Shown here: positions 60,813 to 64,000 of the stretch, in pieces
Position numbering within the stretch: the first letter of the stretch is position 1
Layout: each line of letters begins with the position of its first letter
NCBI RefSeq assembly: GCF_900166965.1
Contig: NZ_FUZI01000001.1
Location: forward strand, 1,334,296 to 1,398,295
Length of the DNA: 64,000 nucleotides
Source of the DNA: Photobacterium piscicola
GTDB lineage: Bacteria; Pseudomonadota; Gammaproteobacteria; Enterobacterales; Vibrionaceae
Reading direction: 5' to 3'
Position numbers and translations under genes: made by a program
Notes under the pieces: generated by a model
Database searches by the model: none
What the model was told of the DNA's origin: nothing
Seen by the model: the letters and a program-made list of their open reading frames with translations, nothing else

Positions 60813-62954
60813 ATGGATCTATTTATGTCGGCGCAGTTAGATATTTTCTTCGCTCAACTTCAGCAACAATTATCACACCATTTTTGTCGTCAGTTAATTG
60901 TCTTAGAAGGCGATTGCGAATGGGCAACGACAATGGCAACTGTTATTGGTAAGCACTTTTCACAACGATTATGGGCTGGGGATAATGCGCCAATGTCATT
61001 TGTGCCTTCATCTCTTAAACAGTCAAAGCAATGGCTTGGGCAAGAGTTTGATATGGTGGCTATCAACGCATTAGATGGATTGAATGCAAATACACTCGGT
61101 GCACTTTCTGGCACCGTTAAAGGTGGGGGTATTCTTGTTATTATTACGCCACCAACATGGCGACTTGCTAATATTAGCTCTCATTTTTATCATCGTTTAG
61201 GTCGTTTGTTTTTAGAGCCTGAGGTTATGCTTATTCAGCAGTCACAACCTGTCGAGTTATTATCTTTAGCTGTGATACCTGATGACTTATCTTCTTCTCA
61301 AATATTTACGGATGCTAATGTTCAACGAGGGTGTTTAACTGCAGGCCAAGTAGACGCAGTGGATGCGATTATTAAAGTTGTGACCGGCCATAGTAAACGT
61401 CCATTAGTGTTGTCTGCTGATCGTGGTCGAGGTAAATCGGCGGCGCTTGGTATTGCTGCTGCTGAATTATTACAAACACGAACAATTAAAATCGCTGTTA
61501 CGGCTCCTTCTTTTGCTTGTGCGGATACGGTATTTAAACTTGCTAAATTACGCTTAGCAACGGCGCTACAACCATATCGACATCAATTACATTTTGGCGC
61601 TAGCCAGTTAGAATTTGTAGCCGCTGATGAAATAGTTAACCGCGCATCAGAATTTGATTTTATTATGGTGGATGAAGCTGCCGCTATTCCAGCATCTATC
61701 TTAATGGCGTTACTTTCTCATCATAATCGATTAATTTTTGCGACGACTATTCATGGTTATGAAGGCACTGGGCGTGGGTTTGAAATTAAATTCAAACAAC
61801 AATTAACAATTAAAATGCCACAGTGGCGCAGTTATCATTTAGAACAACCTATTCGCTGGGCTGTAGGCGATCCGCTTGAAGCTTGGATTTTTAAAGCGTT
61901 GTTATTATCCGCCGAAGCCCCGAATTGTACTGCGCTTGATGTTGGTTCTGATGTCGCTGCGATTGAATATTCTGTGTTACCGACCTCTGAATTAGCGGCT
62001 AATGAAAACTTATTAAACCAACTGTTTGGTTTATTGATTAACGCCCATTACCAAACCTCGCCCAATGATATTCAACAACTGCTAGATGATCCTGAACTAT
62101 CACTGATTGTTGCGTTACAAGCGAAGACAATTATTGGTTGTTGTGTTGTGTCTAAAGAAGGTGGATTTGATGCTGAACTTGCACAATTAGTGATGCAAGG
62201 TAAACGTCGTCCACAAGGGCATTTATTGGCTCAATCCTTAGCGGCTCATTTAGGTTATGCGATTGCGGCCGAGCAGCGTTGTTATCGTATATTACGTATT
62301 GCTGTTGCTGATAGTTTTCAACAACAAGGTATTGGTACCCATTTGGTGGACGCTGTTTTACAACAAGCACAGAATGAAAACATTGACTATATCGGTACAA
62401 GCTTTGGTGCGGCTAATGAGCTTGTGGATTTTTGGTGTCATTGTTCATTACGGCCGTTGCGGTTAGGAATCACTAAAGATGCAGCGAGTGGTCTCCATTC
62501 TTTATTGTTTGTTAAACCGTTATCAAGCGCTGCGTTATTATGGTTTGATGAGGCGGTTGCTTTGTTCAGTGCATCTTTTATTTGCCAGCGAGTTGAACAA
62601 TTTAGTCAGCTTGATAGCCAATTGTTTTTTAAATTATATTCTCAAAATGTTCAGCAACCATTGAATTATGGCTTATCACAGATACAGATTGAACATCAGC
62701 TACAAACCTTTATTCAAGGTGGACTTGGTTATGATGTCGTGGTTGCTAGTCTTGAAAGTTGGCTCTCACAGTATTTGTTGCAAGATGATTGTGCTTGGAA
62801 TGATGATGTCGGCTTTGCGGTAGCTAAGATTTTGCAAAAACAAACTTGGTCAGCGGTAGGGGAGCGATATCATTTAGCCAGTCGTAAAGTTGCTCAGCAG
62901 CATTTACGAAATATAGTTGCTCGTTATTATTCTTTATCTTCTCAAGTTTATTAG
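60813..62954 (+). CDS. tmcA: tRNA(Met) cytidine acetyltransferase TmcA
   Basis: A 713-residue RNA acetyltransferase that makes N4-acetylcytidine at the wobble base of elongator tRNA-Met. It has an N-terminal DUF1726-like region (about 10-170), an ATPase module with Walker A DRGRGKSA (Lys208) and Walker B FIMVDEAAAIP, a GNAT acetyltransferase region (RILRIAVADSFQQQGIGTHLV with the acetyl-CoA-binding QQGIGT), and a C-terminal tRNA-binding part. E. coli TmcA is 671. A second ATG at 60825 is an alternative start; neither has a strong ribosome site. It is followed 12 bases later by the PHP gene. Confidence 0.95.
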   Translation: MDLFMSAQLDIFFAQLQQQLSHHFCRQLIVLEGDCEWATTMATVIGKHFSQRLWAGDNAPMSFVPSSLKQSKQWLGQEFDMVAINALDGLNANTLGALSGTVKGGGILVIITPPTWRLANISSHFYHRLGRLFLEPEVMLIQQSQPVELLSLAVIPDDLSSSQIFTDANVQRGCLTAGQVDAVDAIIKVVTGHSKRPLVLSADRGRGKSAALGIAAAELLQTRTIKIAVTAPSFACADTVFKLAKLRLATALQPYRHQLHFGASQLEFVAADEIVNRASEFDFIMVDEAAAIPASILMALLSHHNRLIFATTIHGYEGTGRGFEIKFKQQLTIKMPQWRSYHLEQPIRWAVGDPLEAWIFKALLLSAEAPNCTALDVGSDVAAIEYSVLPTSELAANENLLNQLFGLLINAHYQTSPNDIQQLLDDPELSLIVALQAKTIIGCCVVSKEGGFDAELAQLVMQGKRRPQGHLLAQSLAAHLGYAIAAEQRCYRILRIAVADSFQQQGIGTHLVDAVLQQAQNENIDYIGTSFGAANELVDFWCHCSLRPLRLGITKDAASGLHSLLFVKPLSSAALLWFDEAVALFSASFICQRVEQFSQLDSQLFFKLYSQNVQQPLNYGLSQIQIEHQLQTFIQGGLGYDVVVASLESWLSQYLLQDDCAWNDDVGFAVAKILQKQTWSAVGERYHLASRKVAQQHLRNIVARYYSLSSQVY

Positions 62955-62966
62955 AGGTTTTTCATT

Positions 62967-63713
62967 ATGCAAATTCAAGTTGATACACATACACATACAT
63001 TATCCAGTGGTCATGCTTATAGTACAATCATTGAAAATGCCCAAGCTGCTGCGGCAAAGGGATTAAAAATGTTTTGTAATACTGACCATGCTTCTTTAAT
63101 GCCTGGTGCTCCTCATTTCTGGTATTTTGCGAATCAACGTGTCCTTCCTCGATTTCTTGAAGGTGTCGCTGTTTTACGTGGTGTTGAGGCAAATATCAAG
63201 AATACTGCGGGTGAGGTCGATCTTGATAATACCGTTTTAGCGAAATTAGATTGGGTGATAGCTAGTTTGCATGAGCCCGTTTTTAAACCGATGACGAAAA
63301 GTGATCATACTGAAGCATTGATTAATGCAATACAGTCAGGCGTGGTTGATGCGATCGGTCACCCTGGAAATCCTAATTATGATTTCGATTTTGAAGCCGT
63401 CATTCGTATTGCCGCTAAGAATAATGTGTTAGTTGAAATCAATAACTCATCATTGGGCCGCTCTCGTGTTGGTAGTGCACCTCGATGTGAAGATATTGCT
63501 GCACTAGCAAAAGAACTTGGGGCTCGAATTACGACAGGGTCTGATGCTCATTTTGCGGCGGATGTTGGTAACTTCTCAAGCATTAAGACTTTGTTAGCAC
63601 ATGTTGATTTTCCGCAGGAATTAATTGTGACTCAATGCCCTGAAACATTCTTAGCATTCTTAACTGAGCGTGGAAAGTCTGTTGCTGAACAATATGAAAA
63701 TCATAAATGGTGA
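62967..63713 (+). CDS. PHP-domain phosphatase, YcdX-like
   Basis: A 248-residue PHP-family phosphatase with three metal sites. Motifs in order: [48 protein letters not shown] and [12 protein letters not shown], matching E. coli YcdX. Such enzymes remove phosphate from small molecules and have been linked to swarming. AGAGG precedes the start 12 bases after tmcA, so the two are probably cotranscribed. Three parS2 sites begin 17 bases after its stop. Confidence 0.93.
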   Translation: MQIQVDTHTHTLSSGHAYSTIIENAQAAAAKGLKMFCNTDHASLMPGAPHFWYFANQRVLPRFLEGVAVLRGVEANIKNTAGEVDLDNTVLAKLDWVIASLHEPVFKPMTKSDHTEALINAIQSGVVDAIGHPGNPNYDFDFEAVIRIAAKNNVLVEINNSSLGRSRVGSAPRCEDIAALAKELGARITTGSDAHFAADVGNFSSIKTLLAHVDFPQELIVTQCPETFLAFLTERGKSVAEQYENHKW

Positions 63714-63729
63714 TCAGATAATGTTTTGG

Positions 63730-63742
63730 TTTACAGTGTAAA
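63730..63742. other. parS2 site, first of a triplet
   Basis: TTTACAGTGTAAA, a perfect match to the chromosome II centromere consensus, 17 bases after the PHP stop. Confidence 0.93.
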
Positions 63743-63758
63743 CTGAGACTTAATTATA

Positions 63759-63771
63759 TTTACAGTGTAAA
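63759..63771. other. parS2 site, second of a triplet
   Basis: TTTACAGTGTAAA again, 29 bases after the first copy. Confidence 0.93.
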
Positions 63772-63783
63772 TCGTCATATTAA

Positions 63784-63796
63784 TTTACACTGTAAA
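63784..63796. other. parS2 site, third of a triplet
   Basis: TTTACACTGTAAA, 25 bases after the second copy and just before the minisatellite. Three sites within 67 bases form a dense ParB2 loading zone about 6 kb from oriCII. Confidence 0.93.
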
Positions 63797-63810
63797 TATT
63801 ATAATTCTAG

Positions 63811-64000
63811 CCAACAACTACAGCCAACAACTACAGCCAACAACTACAGCCAACAACTACAGCCAACAACTACAGCCAACAACTACAGCCAACAACTACA
63901 GCCAACAACTACAGCCAACAACTACAGCCAACAACTACAGCCAACAACTACAGCCAACAACTACAGCCAACAACTACAGCCAACAACTACAGCCAACAAC
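63811..64000. repeat. 13-bp tandem minisatellite, extends past window end
   Basis: At least 14 perfect copies of CCAACAACTACAG plus 8 further bases, running off the window edge. The unit is not a multiple of three, so all three plus frames are the same 13-residue repeat with no stop, while the minus strand has TAG in each unit. No start codon precedes it. No spacers, so it is not CRISPR. Confidence 0.97.

Noticed and set aside
63730..63796. TyrR or FadR operators
   Set aside because: TyrR boxes read TGTAAA-N6-TTTACA, the opposite order. TTTACANTGTAAA is the chromosome II parS2 consensus and parB2 is nearby.
63811..64000. CRISPR array
   Set aside because: The 13-bp units are contiguous with no spacers and no cas genes, so this is a tandem repeat.

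Overview
The window is AT-rich Vibrionaceae DNA and almost certainly comes from the replication-origin side of a second chromosome. At 55-60.7 kb it carries rctB (chromosome II initiator), an iteron array, a DnaA box, parA2-parB2 and four copies of the chromosome II centromere motif parS2. A complete vibrio-type hcp-vgrG-vasW-vasX-immunity type VI secretion (T6SS) auxiliary module supports the same family. Photobacterium is my best guess at genus, but this is inference from gene content and base composition.

Layout. 0-4.4 kb: oligopeptide ABC permeases, an M17 aminopeptidase and a glycosylasparaginase in one operon. 4.5-12.6 kb: the T6SS auxiliary operon, read leftward from a sigma-54 promoter, with an attenuator after hcp. 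12.7-18.1 kb and 37.5-43.5 kb: two tandem pairs of GH92 alpha-mannosidase lipoproteins. Three of the four share an upstream element with fixed internal spacing. 18.2-25.3 kb: a divergent catabolic cluster (M20 amidohydrolase, DMT transporter, Asp/Glu-racemase-like enzyme and M24 hydrolase on one side; YheO-type regulator, RidA and diaminopropionate ammonia-lyase on the other). 25.3-33.9 kb: tpx, a nickel/cobalt permease, a DUF1971-deoxynucleoside kinase pair behind Fur and NsrR boxes, a small secreted protein, an Fe-alcohol dehydrogenase, and a Fur-box-linked porin plus substrate-binding protein. 34.5-37.2 kb: a TorA-like reductase with a fused C-terminal haem c domain.

43.7-47 kb: an orphan terminator or small-RNA candidate, then a Fry-type PTS pair (IIB and HPr-EI-IIA) with no IIC. 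47.2-52.5 kb: a previously unmarked 50-residue membrane ORF, an EamA exporter, a sodium/solute symporter, an AraC regulator and an arginine:glycine-amidinotransferase-like enzyme. 52.8-55 kb: a PlpD-type patatin-beta-barrel protein. 55-60.7 kb: the oriCII/par region. 60.8-63.7 kb: tmcA and a PHP phosphatase. The window ends with three parS2 sites and a 13-bp minisatellite that runs off the edge.

How it fits together. Several modules point to scavenging of host or detrital glycoprotein: GH92 enzymes trim mannose outside the cytoplasm, peptide permeases and an aminopeptidase handle the peptide, and glycosylasparaginase would split the GlcNAc-Asn core. Iron and nitric-oxide control sites (Fur, NsrR), peroxide defence, an S/N-oxide reductase and T6SS fit a host-associated or low-oxygen life. 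The most likely undescribed systems are the diaminopropionate-type catabolic cluster, the amidinotransferase/transporter cluster, and the NsrR/Fur-controlled deoxynucleoside kinase operon.
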